64,000 nucleotides of DNA, taken from Caballeronia mineralivorans PML1(12). GTDB taxonomy: Bacteria > Pseudomonadota > Gammaproteobacteria > Burkholderiales > Burkholderiaceae. Under the pieces are notes generated by a model that worked only from the letters and a program-made list of their open reading frames with translations, was not told where the DNA came from and did not search any database. Position 1 is the first letter of the stretch; every line of letters begins with the position of its first letter. Location: assembly GCF_001028175.1 (NCBI RefSeq), contig NZ_AEJF01000088.1:1-64000 (forward strand). Direction: 5' to 3'. Position numbers and translations under genes: made by a program. Positions 53,392 to 63,347 of the stretch are shown one piece after another.

Positions 53392-54918
53392 TTGATCTTC
53401 TCGGCAGGCTCAGCAAGCGGGGCGGCAACATTGCTTACTGATTCCCGTAGTGATTCCGCTAAGGCCTCGTCCAAACGACTGGCAAGCGCTCTGCCGTTGA
53501 TTGCCGTATTAGGCGCGTGCGCGCTGCAGGCGCCCTATTCACCTGCGCCTCTTGGCGCCCAGGCGGCGTGGGCGAATCAACCGCCATACGCGCAGAAACT
53601 GTTACCAGCCTCCGAACAATGGTGGGTTGCTCTAAACGATCCGGTGCTTGACGACATGATCGAAACCGCCTTTACCAGTAGCCCCTCCCTCGCTCTGGCG
53701 GCGGCGCATCTGGACGAGGCGCGCGCCACGCTCGGTGTGCAGACATCTCTCGGCCGCCCTCACGTGACCTTGAACGGAAGTGCAGGCCGGGCGCGCGTCC
53801 AGGGCAGCAGCGGCTCTGCAAACAACACGGCTCAAGTCGGCAGCTCGGTCATCGGCGGTCCCTCTCTGGCCTGGGAAATCGACGTGTTCGGCCGTCTTCG
53901 CGACACGCGCGCAGCAGCAAGCCGGCGGCTCGATGCTCGTACCGCGGACGCGGCGGCAGCGCGCTTGTTGCTGTCATCGCAAGTGGCGGGCACCCTGATG
54001 TCGCTTCGCGCATGCCGGCTCATACTGGATTTAAAGCGCGAGGACATTGCTTCCAGGCAAAGAGATCTGGTGCTGACACGCCGGCGAGTGGAACTGGGGT
54101 TCGCAGCACCTGTCGATGCAAGCCGTTCACTTAGCGGCGTATCCGACGCACAAGTCGGTCTGGTGAGCCAGGACGAATCGTGCGTCAAGGGCCTCGACGC
54201 GCTCGTCGGCCTGACGGGTCTTTCCGCATCGGAGATCGAGACGCGACTGCGGTCGCCGGCAAGCCCGCCTAAGCTGACGAACTACGAGGGCAGCACGTTT
54301 CCCAAGCCGCCGGCCGCTACGCTCACGCTTCCTGCCCTCGTCCTCGCGCGTCATCCGGGCGTGATCGCAGCCGAGCGCGAAGTCGCGGCGACCTATGCGG
54401 AGATCGGCGTTGCGCGCGCGAACCGGCTGCCTATCTTCAACCTCACTGCAGCGCTCAGCGGTAACTGGATCTCGGCGTCCGGAACGACCATTGCGTTCCT
54501 CGGCTGGTCGCTGATCCCCACGCTCAGCGCTCCGCTCTTCGATGGCGGCGCAGGTGCAGCCCAGGTCGACGCTGCTACCGCTCGTTATCTCGCCGCGCTC
54601 GCGTCGTTGAACACGACCTTGCGCAATACCACGCAGGACATCGAGGACGCGCTCACCGAGCAGGCGCATGCATCCGAGCGTCTTGCTGCCGCACAGCGTT
54701 CACGCGACGCGTATCAAGCGACGTTCGACGCTACCGAATCGCAATGGCGCGCCGGTGCGATCGACGTTTTCCAGCTTGAAGACACACGCCGGCAACGAGA
54801 AGCCGCAGACGAAACGGCCGTCGATGCCGCGCGAGCGAGTGTGCAAGCCTGGGTGGATATCGTCCGCGCATCGGGCAATGCCGCCACGTTTTCAACCACG
54901 CCTACCGAACCGGATTGA
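53392..54918 (+). CDS. RND outer-membrane factor (NodT-type lipoprotein)
   Basis: The protein has about 500 residues of the outer-membrane efflux fold with paired repeats (AALAAAHLDEARATLGVQ, ALAEREVAATYAEIGVAR, QWRAGAIDVFQLEDTRRQ). A lipoprotein-like signal (RLASALPLIAVLGAC) points to a lipid-anchored channel of the NodT kind. Only TTG codons (53392 and 53431) precede the signal in frame, so the true start is uncertain; an ATG-led frame from 53346 is out of phase. It begins the adaptor-pump operon. Confidence 0.8.
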   Translation: MIFSAGSASGAATLLTDSRSDSAKASSKRLASALPLIAVLGACALQAPYSPAPLGAQAAWANQPPYAQKLLPASEQWWVALNDPVLDDMIETAFTSSPSLALAAAHLDEARATLGVQTSLGRPHVTLNGSAGRARVQGSSGSANNTAQVGSSVIGGPSLAWEIDVFGRLRDTRAAASRRLDARTADAAAARLLLSSQVAGTLMSLRACRLILDLKREDIASRQRDLVLTRRRVELGFAAPVDASRSLSGVSDAQVGLVSQDESCVKGLDALVGLTGLSASEIETRLRSPASPPKLTNYEGSTFPKPPAATLTLPALVLARHPGVIAAEREVAATYAEIGVARANRLPIFNLTAALSGNWISASGTTIAFLGWSLIPTLSAPLFDGGAGAAQVDAATARYLAALASLNTTLRNTTQDIEDALTEQAHASERLAAAQRSRDAYQATFDATESQWRAGAIDVFQLEDTRRQREAADETAVDAARASVQAWVDIVRASGNAATFSTTPTEPD

Positions 54919-54924
54919 CACGAC

Positions 54925-56097
54925 ATGTCCCAGCCTTTTACTACGCCGATCACGGTCTCGAAGCGCAAGCTCGCCATCGCGGTGCTGGCAGCCGCTTTAA
55001 TCGCGGCGATGGTAGCCGGGATTGCAATGCGCGGACACGCTCCGGCTGCACCACCCCCGCCTGCCGCCAGCGCGCTCACGGTAGCCGTGGTGCAGCCCCG
55101 TCACGCACGCTGGGCCGAATCGATCGACGTGTCGGGCGCCATTGCGCCTTGGCAGGAAGCATCGATTCGATCGTTGCTGACGGGCGAGCGTCTCACGCGA
55201 GTGGAGGTAGACGTTGGCAGCGTGGTAAAGCGCGGGCAGTTGCTGGCACGCTATGACACGACGATGCTCAAGGCCGTCGCCGCGCAAAGTGCCGCAGCAC
55301 TCGCACAGGCGCAAGCAAGCGCGCAACAGGCACGGACGAACGAATCGCGTGCGCTGCAAATGAACGATAGCGGCGGCATCAGCAAGCAGGATCTGCTGCA
55401 ATACCGGACGACTGCACAAGTGACCAAGGCGCAGGAAGACGCAGCGCGCGCGCAACTGCAGGCCCGCATGATCGACCTGCAAAACGCCAGCATCCTTGCT
55501 CCTGATGACGGCACCATCAGCGCGCGCACTGCCACGCTGGGCTCCGTTGCGCCGGTCGGACAGGAGTTGTTCCGGCTGATCCGGCAAGACCGGCTGCAGT
55601 GGCAAGCAGAAGTCACGGCGGCCGAGGTGGCATCGGTTCGTATCGGACAGCCTATCGTCCTGCTGTTGCCGGATAACACGCTGGCTCGTGGCACAGTCGG
55701 GAGAATCGCGCCTTCACTGGATCCACAATCGCGCGTCGCACTCATTTATGCCGACCTGGAGCCGGGTTCGCATGCGCGAGCCGGTATGTACACAGGCGGG
55801 CGCATCGTGCTTGGCGAAAGCAACGCGCTCGTCATTCCCGCATCGGCGCTTGCGATGCACGACGGCCGCAATAACGTCGCCGTCGTGGTCGACCGTGACG
55901 GCATAGAACGCGTCTCGTTGCGCGAAGTCACCACCGGCCGGCGAGAAGGAAACGCTGTTGAAGTCGTGCATGGACTTGCGGGTACGGAGCGCATTGTCGG
56001 GAACGGGGCAGGGCTGCTCAACGAAGGCGATCTGGTGACGCTTGCATCGGCTCCTGCACTGCTGGCGGAGAAAGAAAAAAGCGGGATGCGCCAATGA
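54925..56097 (+). CDS. RND periplasmic adaptor (membrane fusion protein)
   Basis: The 390-residue protein has an N-terminal membrane anchor (KLAIAVLAAALIAAMVAGIAM), a lipoyl-like half (VSGAIAPWQEASIRSLL), a coiled-coil region rich in Ala and Gln (AALAQAQASAQQARTNE), then the second lipoyl half and beta-barrel with GTVGRIAPSLDPQSRV. It links the pump to the outer-membrane factor. Its stop overlaps the ATG of the pump gene (ATGA). Confidence 0.85.
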   Translation: MSQPFTTPITVSKRKLAIAVLAAALIAAMVAGIAMRGHAPAAPPPPAASALTVAVVQPRHARWAESIDVSGAIAPWQEASIRSLLTGERLTRVEVDVGSVVKRGQLLARYDTTMLKAVAAQSAAALAQAQASAQQARTNESRALQMNDSGGISKQDLLQYRTTAQVTKAQEDAARAQLQARMIDLQNASILAPDDGTISARTATLGSVAPVGQELFRLIRQDRLQWQAEVTAAEVASVRIGQPIVLLLPDNTLARGTVGRIAPSLDPQSRVALIYADLEPGSHARAGMYTGGRIVLGESNALVIPASALAMHDGRNNVAVVVDRDGIERVSLREVTTGRREGNAVEVVHGLAGTERIVGNGAGLLNEGDLVTLASAPALLAEKEKSGMRQ

Positions 56098-59000
56098 ACT
56101 TCGCTACCTGGTCCATCCATCACCGCATCCCGGTTATCGTTCTATTCATCTTCCTTTCTTTCGCAGGCTTCTGGGGGTTCCATCAGCTGCCCGTGGCGAA
56201 CATGCCCGATCTCGACCTACCGACGATCAACGTGACCCTGTCGCTGCCTGGCGCGGCACCCGCCCAGCTCGAAGCCGATGTCGCCCGCAAAGCCGAGGAT
56301 GCGCTCGCCACGTTGCAAGGCATCAAGCACCAGAGCACGCAGATTGTCGACGGGCAGGTGCATATCCAGGTCAAGCTTTTCATTGGGCGCAACATCTCCG
56401 ACGCACTGAATGAAGCGAAGGATGCAATCGATCGGATCCGCTCCCAACTGCCCGCCGATCTCGACCCGCCGATCATCACTGCCGTAAGAAGCGATTCCAA
56501 CCCGATCATTACCTTCGCGGTTGCTTCAACTCGGCTGAGTGAAGTGCAACTGTCATGGTTTATCGACGATACCGTCAGCAAGGCGGTGCTCGCCGTACCG
56601 GGGGTCGCTCAGTTCGAGCGAGTGGGCGGCGTGACGCGCGAGGTGCGGATAGATGTCGACCCGGTCAAGCTGGCATCCACCGGAATGACGGCCGTGGATC
56701 TCTCGCGGGCGCTGCGTTCCATGCAAGTGGACGCATCGGGCGGACGTGGCCGCTGGGGTAGCGGAGAACAGTCCATGCGGGTTCTCGGCACCGTTGCGCA
56801 GGCGGCGGACCTCGACAGGTTTCCGCTCACGTTGGCCGATGGCCGCTCCATCTCGCTTGACCAGGTCGCTCGCGTAAGCGACACCGTCGCGGAGCAGACA
56901 CAGTCCGCCATATTGGGTGAACACCGGGTAGTCGGTTTCCGGATTTATCGTGCTAAGGGCGCGGACGAAACGCAAATAGCGACCCGTGTCGAAGAAGCCC
57001 TGCAAACGCTTCGCGCGGCCGACCCGGCGCTTTCGTTAAGACAGGTATCGAGTACCGTCGATTACACCAGGGAGCAATACAAAGGCTCCATGGATATGCT
57101 CTACGAGGGCGCAGTGCTGGCCGTGCTCGTGGTCTGGTGGTTCTTGCGCAACAGCCGCGCAACCCTGGTGGCGGCAGCCGCACTGCCCTTGTCGATATTG
57201 CCGACCTTCGCGGCCATGCAGTGGCTGGGCTACTCGCTGAACACCCTGACACTGCTGGCGCTTGCGGTCGTGATTGGCGTACTGGTCGATGACGCCATTG
57301 TCGAGATTGAAAATATCGAACGGCATGCGCAGATGGGCAAACCCATCTTGCAGGCCGCGACCGATGCCGTGATCGAGATTGCCTTGCCGGTGACCGCGAC
57401 CACCTTGTCGTTAGTCGCGATCTTCCTACCGACCGCTCAAATGAGCGGTGTTCCAGGGCTTTTCTTCAAGCAGTTTGGCTGGACAGCCGTTGTCGCCGTC
57501 CTGATGTCGCTGCTGGTCGCGCGATTGCTCACGCCGATGATGGCGGTCGCGTTGCTCAGTCACTCGCCGCCGCATGACCCCAAGCCCTCGCGCTTAATGC
57601 AGCGATATCGAACGCTTGTGTACTGGTGTCTTGCCCATAAGAAGACCACGCTAGTTCTCACTGCCGCGTTGCTTGCGGGCTCGATTGCGCTGATCCCGCT
57701 GATACCAACGGGTTTCGTGCCAACCTCCGATCGTGGTTTCATCGAGATCAACGTCGAGTTGTCGCCCGGCAGCGCGCTCGATACGACGCTCGCCGTCGAA
57801 CAAGACGCACGTCGGGCGCTGGCCGGATTACCCGGGATCGAACAGATCTTCAGCGTCGCCGGAGGGAATGCGACCACGAGTTTCGATTCTGTCCAGACCG
57901 CCGGCACGCGCTTCGGGACCATGACGCTCATGCTATTACCACGCGGACAGCGGCTGTCTCAGGCAAGTATCGAGCAGTCGGTCAGGTCACGTCTTGCGAC
58001 CGTAGCGGGCGCCCGCTTCTCGGTGGGCGGCGGCGATCTCGGACAGAAGTTCGAGATGATCCTGACCAGCGACAACACCACCGCGCTGACTGAAAGCGCC
58101 AATCTGGTGGCCCGGGAAATGCGCAGTGTCCCGGGACTATTCAACGTCGCATCGTCGGCCAGCATCGAGCAGCCAGAGATCGAGGTTCGCCCCAACATGA
58201 CGCTTGCGGCTGAACGCGGCATCAGCACCGCGACCATCGGCGAAGCGGTGCGCATCACCACGAGCGGCGACTTCGATCCGCAATTGCCCCGGCTCAATCT
58301 GGATGACCGGCAGATTTTCGTCCGCGTGCGGCTGGGGGAAAAAGCCCTTGAACACGTTAGCTCGGTATTCGACCTGCGGCTCAAAGGCCGCGATGGCCTC
58401 GTACCGCTAGGCTCGATTGCCGATATCGCCATGGGCAGCGGTCCGGCCGAGATTGCCCGGTACGATCGCAAGCGCTATGTCTCCCTGACCGCGGATCTGA
58501 GCGGGGCGGCGCTTGGCGCAGCGGTGGACGCGGTCAAGGCGCTGCCCTCGGTGCGCGCGTTGCCGTCCAATGTCCGGCTGCTCGACAGCGGAGACGCGGA
58601 CACCATGGCCGAACTGTCGTCTGGTTTTGCCATCGCCATGTTCACCGGCATCTTGTGCGTCTATCTGCTGCTCGTGGTGCTGTTCAAAGACTTCTTCCAG
58701 CCCATCACGATCCTGTCTGCACTTCCGCTATGTCTGGGCGGATCCTTCGTCATGCTGCTTGTGACGGGCAGCGAGCTGGACGTTCCGTCGATGGTCGGCC
58801 TGGTGATGCTGATGGGAATCGTGACCAAGAACTCCATTCTGCTGGTCGACTACGCCATCCGCAATCTTGAGCAGGGCCAAATGACGATCGTGGATGCACT
58901 TGTCGATGCATGCATGAAACGGGCAAGGGCCATTGTGATGACCACCGTGGCGATGACTGCAGGCATGCTGCCGATCGCCCTCGGCCTGGGTGCCGACGCC

Positions 59001-59162
59001 AGCTTTCGCCAGCCGATGGCGTTTGCGGTGATCGGCGGCCTGCTGACATCGACGGCGTTGAGCTTGCTGGTGGTCCCTGTGGTGTTCACCTACGTGGATG
59101 CATTCAGACGAAGAGCCGCGGCGCTGAGCCTATGGATCGCGTTGCGCAAGAGCCCGCAATAA
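56094..59162 (+). CDS. RND efflux pump, HAE/AcrB type
   Basis: The 1022-residue inner-membrane pump has the full family layout: 12 transmembrane segments, two large periplasmic loops, and the proton-relay motif VIGVLVDDAIVEIENIE in TM4 with tandem Asp. A conserved Lys in TM10 lies in LMGIVTKNSILLVDYA. It exports drugs or other small molecules using the proton gradient. The operon (outer-membrane factor, adaptor, pump) is complete and is followed by a MipA-type gene and a two-component set that may regulate it. Its substrates cannot be read. Confidence 0.9.
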   Translation: MNFATWSIHHRIPVIVLFIFLSFAGFWGFHQLPVANMPDLDLPTINVTLSLPGAAPAQLEADVARKAEDALATLQGIKHQSTQIVDGQVHIQVKLFIGRNISDALNEAKDAIDRIRSQLPADLDPPIITAVRSDSNPIITFAVASTRLSEVQLSWFIDDTVSKAVLAVPGVAQFERVGGVTREVRIDVDPVKLASTGMTAVDLSRALRSMQVDASGGRGRWGSGEQSMRVLGTVAQAADLDRFPLTLADGRSISLDQVARVSDTVAEQTQSAILGEHRVVGFRIYRAKGADETQIATRVEEALQTLRAADPALSLRQVSSTVDYTREQYKGSMDMLYEGAVLAVLVVWWFLRNSRATLVAAAALPLSILPTFAAMQWLGYSLNTLTLLALAVVIGVLVDDAIVEIENIERHAQMGKPILQAATDAVIEIALPVTATTLSLVAIFLPTAQMSGVPGLFFKQFGWTAVVAVLMSLLVARLLTPMMAVALLSHSPPHDPKPSRLMQRYRTLVYWCLAHKKTTLVLTAALLAGSIALIPLIPTGFVPTSDRGFIEINVELSPGSALDTTLAVEQDARRALAGLPGIEQIFSVAGGNATTSFDSVQTAGTRFGTMTLMLLPRGQRLSQASIEQSVRSRLATVAGARFSVGGGDLGQKFEMILTSDNTTALTESANLVAREMRSVPGLFNVASSASIEQPEIEVRPNMTLAAERGISTATIGEAVRITTSGDFDPQLPRLNLDDRQIFVRVRLGEKALEHVSSVFDLRLKGRDGLVPLGSIADIAMGSGPAEIARYDRKRYVSLTADLSGAALGAAVDAVKALPSVRALPSNVRLLDSGDADTMAELSSGFAIAMFTGILCVYLLLVVLFKDFFQPITILSALPLCLGGSFVMLLVTGSELDVPSMVGLVMLMGIVTKNSILLVDYAIRNLEQGQMTIVDALVDACMKRARAIVMTTVAMTAGMLPIALGLGADASFRQPMAFAVIGGLLTSTALSLLVVPVVFTYVDAFRRRAAALSLWIALRKSPQ

Positions 59163-59287
59163 GCGCGGTTTCGCGCCATCAGACCCGGTATTTTCGCATG
59201 CAGCAATCCGGTTGGCGAGTAAGTGAGCAGTAAGTCGGTGAGCCTTAAAGTCGGGTCCGTCATCCCCCTCTCTTCAAAGGCACAACT

Positions 59288-60103
59288 GTGAGAAAACTTC
59301 TTCGCCGTAGGAACCAACTGCTGCTAACGGTCGCATCGGTCATGCTGCATTCGGGGGCGGTTTGGGCAGAAGGCACGGCAGATCCGGGCGATTCAGACGA
59401 CGCAGGGTTCACGGTTCTGAGCAATGCGACCAACGTCACGCATTGGGGCCTCGGTGCCGGTGTCGGCCTTGAGCAGTCGCCCTATAAGGGCTACGGATCA
59501 AAAGTTTCTCCCATTCCGCTGATCTACTTCGACGACAAGTGGGTACACGTGCTCGGCAACAAGCTCGACCTGAAGATCGGCAAGTGGAGCAACGTGCTGT
59601 TCGCACTTCGCGGCGAATACGCACTGGGCGACGGGTACAAGGGCTCGGATGCGCCGATCCTGAATGGCATGCAAAACCGTAACGGCGCGTTCTGGTTCGG
59701 CCCGGCACTTACCTGGCATTCCGGCTATGGCACCCTGTCGGGCGACTTCCTGACGGGTGGGAACAAGGGACAGAAAGCAAGTGTCGAGTTTGGGAAGGCC
59801 CTTGAATACGGCAGCTTTTCAATCGAGCCGCATGTAGGCGCCGAATGGCTCAGCAGCAAATACGTCGACTACTACTATGGCGTGAGGTCGTCGGAAGTGA
59901 AGGCGGGGCGGCCCGCTTACACGGGGAAAGCGTCCTACAATGTGTCGGTTGGGGCCAAGTTCGACTATCGCTTCACGCCCCATCAGCTCGTGACCTTCGA
60001 CGTTGGCGTCAAGCACCTGAGCAGCGGGATCACCGACAGCCCGCTGGTCGGCAAGCGGTATGTTCCCGAGGTCAGGCTCGGTTATCTCTATCAATTCAAG
60101 TGA
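59288..60103 (+). CDS. MipA/OmpV-family outer-membrane protein
   Basis: The 271-residue protein starts with GTG (59288; AAGG about 7 bases upstream) and has a signal peptide ending near AVWA-EG. The mature protein shows alternating beta-barrel strands (WGLGAGVGLEQSPYKGYG, GDFLTGGNKGQKASVEF, VRLGYLYQFK as the last strand ending in aromatic residues), as in MipA and OmpV. Such proteins act as porin-like or scaffolding outer-membrane proteins. It lies between the RND operon and a two-component system. Confidence 0.85.
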   Translation: MRKLLRRRNQLLLTVASVMLHSGAVWAEGTADPGDSDDAGFTVLSNATNVTHWGLGAGVGLEQSPYKGYGSKVSPIPLIYFDDKWVHVLGNKLDLKIGKWSNVLFALRGEYALGDGYKGSDAPILNGMQNRNGAFWFGPALTWHSGYGTLSGDFLTGGNKGQKASVEFGKALEYGSFSIEPHVGAEWLSSKYVDYYYGVRSSEVKAGRPAYTGKASYNVSVGAKFDYRFTPHQLVTFDVGVKHLSSGITDSPLVGKRYVPEVRLGYLYQFK

Positions 60104-60113
60104 GCACCGCTCC

Positions 60114-60791
60114 ATGTCGCGAGTCGCACTGGTCGAAGACCATGCACGTTTGGCGGGGATGATCCGGCAAGCGTTGTCAGGCGCAGGAATCGAAACCGAT
60201 ATCTTCAGCAATCTATCGGAGGCCCACTACGGCATCAGCCAGGCGAACTACGCGGTCCTGATCCTCGACCGTGGGTTGCCCGACGGCGACGGGCTAGCGT
60301 TCCTGCGCAAGCTGCGTGAAGCCGGGCGGATGATGCCGTGCCTGATGCTGACCGCGCGGGATGCGTTACATGACCGGATCGACGGCCTGGAAACCGGTGC
60401 GGACGACTACGTCACCAAACCGTTCGCCATGAGTGAACTGGTCGCGCGTGTGCGCACGCTGATGCGGCGGCCGGTCGAACTCACGACGCTGGTTCAGAGT
60501 TTCGCGGACATCGCCGTCGACCCGCAGCAACGCGCCATGCGCTGCGGCGACCAGGCGGTCATGCTTGCGCCAACCGAACTGCAGATCATGTTGACCCTGC
60601 TCAAGGCGGCTGGCCAGACCGTCCGGCATTCGACACTGGAACACGCCGCCTGGGGATTAGGGGAAGCTGTCACGCCGAACGCGCTTGAGGTGACCATTCA
60701 CCGTTTGCGCAAGAAGCTGCTGGCGATCAATGCCACCGCGCGTCTTGCTAACGTCCGGGGCGCGGGCTTTGCGCTGCAAAAGCTGGACTGA
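60114..60791 (+). CDS. OmpR-family response regulator (canonical)
   Basis: The 225-residue protein has a receiver domain with the acidic pair E8-D9, the phospho-acceptor D52 in LILDRGLPDGDG, Thr in LMLTARD and Lys in YVTKPFAM, followed by an OmpR-type winged helix (TPNALEVTIHRLRKKL and ARLANVRGAGFAL). The start at 60114 gives the usual N terminus. It is next to the sensor kinase and is the normal phosphorylation target; it may control the RND operon or the MipA gene. Confidence 0.9.
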   Translation: MSRVALVEDHARLAGMIRQALSGAGIETDIFSNLSEAHYGISQANYAVLILDRGLPDGDGLAFLRKLREAGRMMPCLMLTARDALHDRIDGLETGADDYVTKPFAMSELVARVRTLMRRPVELTTLVQSFADIAVDPQQRAMRCGDQAVMLAPTELQIMLTLLKAAGQTVRHSTLEHAAWGLGEAVTPNALEVTIHRLRKKLLAINATARLANVRGAGFALQKLD

Positions 60792-60836
60792 CTGATTTGC
60801 ACGCGTGAGCTCCCTGATCCACGATGTGAGGACTCT

Positions 60837-61625
60837 ATGAAGCAACTTATCCTTGTGGTTGAAGGTGACGCAAGCTGCCGCGATGCGCTGCGCACCACCT
60901 TGCAGGCAAGCGGCTACGACGTCGCGGTCTTGTACGACGCCAGCAAGGTTGTCCGGCGCATAGAAGCAGAGCGGCCCACGCTGATGGTCATGGCCGGTGG
61001 TGCGTCCAGCGGAGATGGTCTCCCGGCACTACAAGCACTACAGGCTCTTCGCACGACTCAGGACGACTTGCCGATCATCATGCTTGGCGAGCAGGGCGAC
61101 GAGACAGAGCGCATCATTGCACTTGAATGCGGCGCTGACGATTTCATCTCGAAGCCCTTCAACGTGCAAGAGGTACTGGTCAGGATTCGAAATGTACTCA
61201 GGCGGGTTCAACGTCACCGTCTTCAGGATCCGGTCTGGCGAGCGCCGTATGAATTTGACGGGTTCAGACTGGATTTTGCGTGGCGCAGTCTCACTTATCA
61301 TGGAGAACCGGTCCCGCTTACGCAGAACGAATACGCAATCCTCGCTCTGCTCGTCACGGCGCCAGGACGGGTTTTTACCAAGGCTGCCATTGTCCAGCGC
61401 ATTTCGGCTGACACGCCGGACGCGCAAGGGAACGTGGGTGTCTGGGTGCATCGCCTGCGCATGCGGATCAAACGGGCGGCCGGCGCCTGCGAGATCATAG
61501 AAACCGTGCGCGGAAAAGGCTATGCGTTTAATCTCGATCCGACGCGATCGCATCGCAGCGCATTCGAAAACGGCCGTGCAAATGCGCTGCCTCCGCGGAC
61601 GTCGATGCAAGGCGGCGTCAGGTGA
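60837..61625 (+). CDS. Atypical OmpR-family regulator lacking the phospho-acceptor Asp
   Basis: The 262-residue protein has the same architecture as its neighbour, but the receiver is degenerate: the position of the phospho-acceptor Asp is Ala (LMVMAGGASSGDG, Ala53), the Thr is replaced by Gly (IMLGEQGD) and the acidic pair reads E9-G10-D11. Lys106 (ISKPFN) is retained. The C-terminal winged helix is intact (GNVGVWVHRLRMRIK and ETVRGKGYAF). Such pseudo-receivers act without phosphorylation or by binding another partner. It may modify the action of the canonical regulator upstream. Confidence 0.85.
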   Translation: MKQLILVVEGDASCRDALRTTLQASGYDVAVLYDASKVVRRIEAERPTLMVMAGGASSGDGLPALQALQALRTTQDDLPIIMLGEQGDETERIIALECGADDFISKPFNVQEVLVRIRNVLRRVQRHRLQDPVWRAPYEFDGFRLDFAWRSLTYHGEPVPLTQNEYAILALLVTAPGRVFTKAAIVQRISADTPDAQGNVGVWVHRLRMRIKRAAGACEIIETVRGKGYAFNLDPTRSHRSAFENGRANALPPRTSMQGGVR

Positions 61626-61792
61626 TATCTGGCCGCGGTCATTCGTCTGACCCAACGTGCGAAACCCGCCGCAAGGGTAATCGGCAACATAGAAAATGTA
61701 ACTGGCTTTCCCGTGTGGATGAACAGCGTGTGCAGGCTACAAACGCATGGCTTTCCTTTCGCAGCAGCCGTTGACAGATACGGATAGCAATC

Positions 61793-63148
61793 ATGTTCCA
61801 CTACTGGATTAGAAGCCTGTCCGCGCGCTTGTGGATCACCAGCGTTGCCGCCCTGGCGGCAAGTCTTACCGTCATTGCCGCGATCGTGCTTTATGGATTC
61901 AATCACTTGCCGCCCGAGCGATTCCGGAGCGACGAAAGCCTGAGAATGGCCCAACGGGTTGCTGCGGGCCTGAACTTCGACGAATCCGGCCGCCCTGTGT
62001 CGATCAAGGTCAACGAGCAGACCACCTGGCTTTTCGATGCAGCGCCGACCGAGCTTTTATATCGGGTGCTGGATGAATCGGGGCAAGTCGTGCTTGCGTC
62101 GCGAGGCGCACGTAACGACGATCCGTGGGATGTCGGAGACCTCGCCTCCGCTGTCGGCACGATGAGGCACGCAACAATAGCGGGCAGAAAGTTCGACGTG
62201 GTAACACTGGAGATCCGCCATGGGCAGGCGTGGTTCTTCGTACAAAGCGCGGCCAGCGAAGCCTTTAACCGGGCGGCTCTTGGCGAAAAGATCGAGCCGA
62301 TTCCGGAGATTGTCGGATATACGCTTTTGATCGCGACCATCATCTTTGGTCTGACGCTGACATTTACCGTACGCCGGGTGCTACGGCCTCTCAGGGAGGC
62401 GTCGAGTGCTGCCGCATCGATCACGCCTCAGAACCTCCAGACCCGCTTGTCGGTCGTGGGCCTGCCAAGCGAGATCAAACCTCTTCTCACCGCATTTAAT
62501 GAAGCGCTTGCGCGACTGGAGAACGGTTTTGCCGTGCAACAGCAATTTCTCGCTTCTGCCGCACACGAACTCCAGACACCGCTGACTTTGATCAGAGGCC
62601 AGATCGAGCTGCAGCCGGAGATCGAGAACAAGGAGCTGCTGTTCCGCGAAATCGATTTGATGGCGCGGCAGGTTCGGCAATTGCTGCATCTCGCCGAGGT
62701 CAGCGAATCGCAAAACTTCAATTTTTCCGACGTGGACAGGGTCGCTGTCGCGGAAGACGTAGTGGGCTACCTTGCCCGCAAGGCGGATAAAAAGCAGGTG
62801 AAACTGCATGTCGACGCGCCCATCGTTCCAGAAACAATGCGCGCTGACAGAAGCGCCCTCTTTATCCTGTTAAAAAATATTGTTGAGAACGCGATCAACG
62901 CCACGCCGCCCCTCGGATCTGTCATGGTCCTGGTCGATGACAGAACCATTCGGATCCAGGACGAAGGCTCAGGCGTCAATCCCGAGTATCTGCCATTTTT
63001 GTTCGAGCGATTCTGGCGTGCTCCCGACGCCCGCCACGACGGGGCCGGATTGGGACTAGCCATCTGCCGCGAGATAGCGCTGGCTCATGAGTGGCGGCTT
63101 ACCGTTAGAAGGTTGACCTCGGGAACTCAATTTATTGTGTGGTTTTAG
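61793..63148 (+). CDS. Sensor histidine kinase
   Basis: The 451-residue kinase has two membrane segments (residues about 15-35 and 173-192) around a periplasmic sensor, a HAMP-like linker (VRRVLRPLREASSAAASIT), the H-box SAAHELQTPLTLIRGQ with His258, and the ATPase domain with IVENAINATP (N box), IRIQDEGSGV (G1) and GAGLGLAICREIA (G2). It most likely phosphorylates the canonical OmpR-type regulator at 60114. It lies 167 bases after the atypical regulator. Confidence 0.9.
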   Translation: MFHYWIRSLSARLWITSVAALAASLTVIAAIVLYGFNHLPPERFRSDESLRMAQRVAAGLNFDESGRPVSIKVNEQTTWLFDAAPTELLYRVLDESGQVVLASRGARNDDPWDVGDLASAVGTMRHATIAGRKFDVVTLEIRHGQAWFFVQSAASEAFNRAALGEKIEPIPEIVGYTLLIATIIFGLTLTFTVRRVLRPLREASSAAASITPQNLQTRLSVVGLPSEIKPLLTAFNEALARLENGFAVQQQFLASAAHELQTPLTLIRGQIELQPEIENKELLFREIDLMARQVRQLLHLAEVSESQNFNFSDVDRVAVAEDVVGYLARKADKKQVKLHVDAPIVPETMRADRSALFILLKNIVENAINATPPLGSVMVLVDDRTIRIQDEGSGVNPEYLPFLFERFWRAPDARHDGAGLGLAICREIALAHEWRLTVRRLTSGTQFIVWF

Positions 63149-63347
63149 CTGGTCTCATATGAAAACCCGGGTGATGTTCGGCTCCAGAATTTGTTATTAG
63201 CAATCCTTTTTATATTCTATCCGGCTTTGCGATCAGGGCGACCGCATAGGTTCTTTGTGGTACTCACTGTCCGCCAGCATCCCTGCGTGCCGGTAGTACG
63301 CATGCTTCCCGATGTGAATTCAGACTCGAATTTTTGAAGGATAAACA

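Noticed and set aside
53346..53441. A short ATG-led frame as the true start of the RND outer-membrane factor
   Set aside because: It is out of phase with the factor gene and would need a frameshift. It is kept only as a note because the in-phase start codons are TTG.
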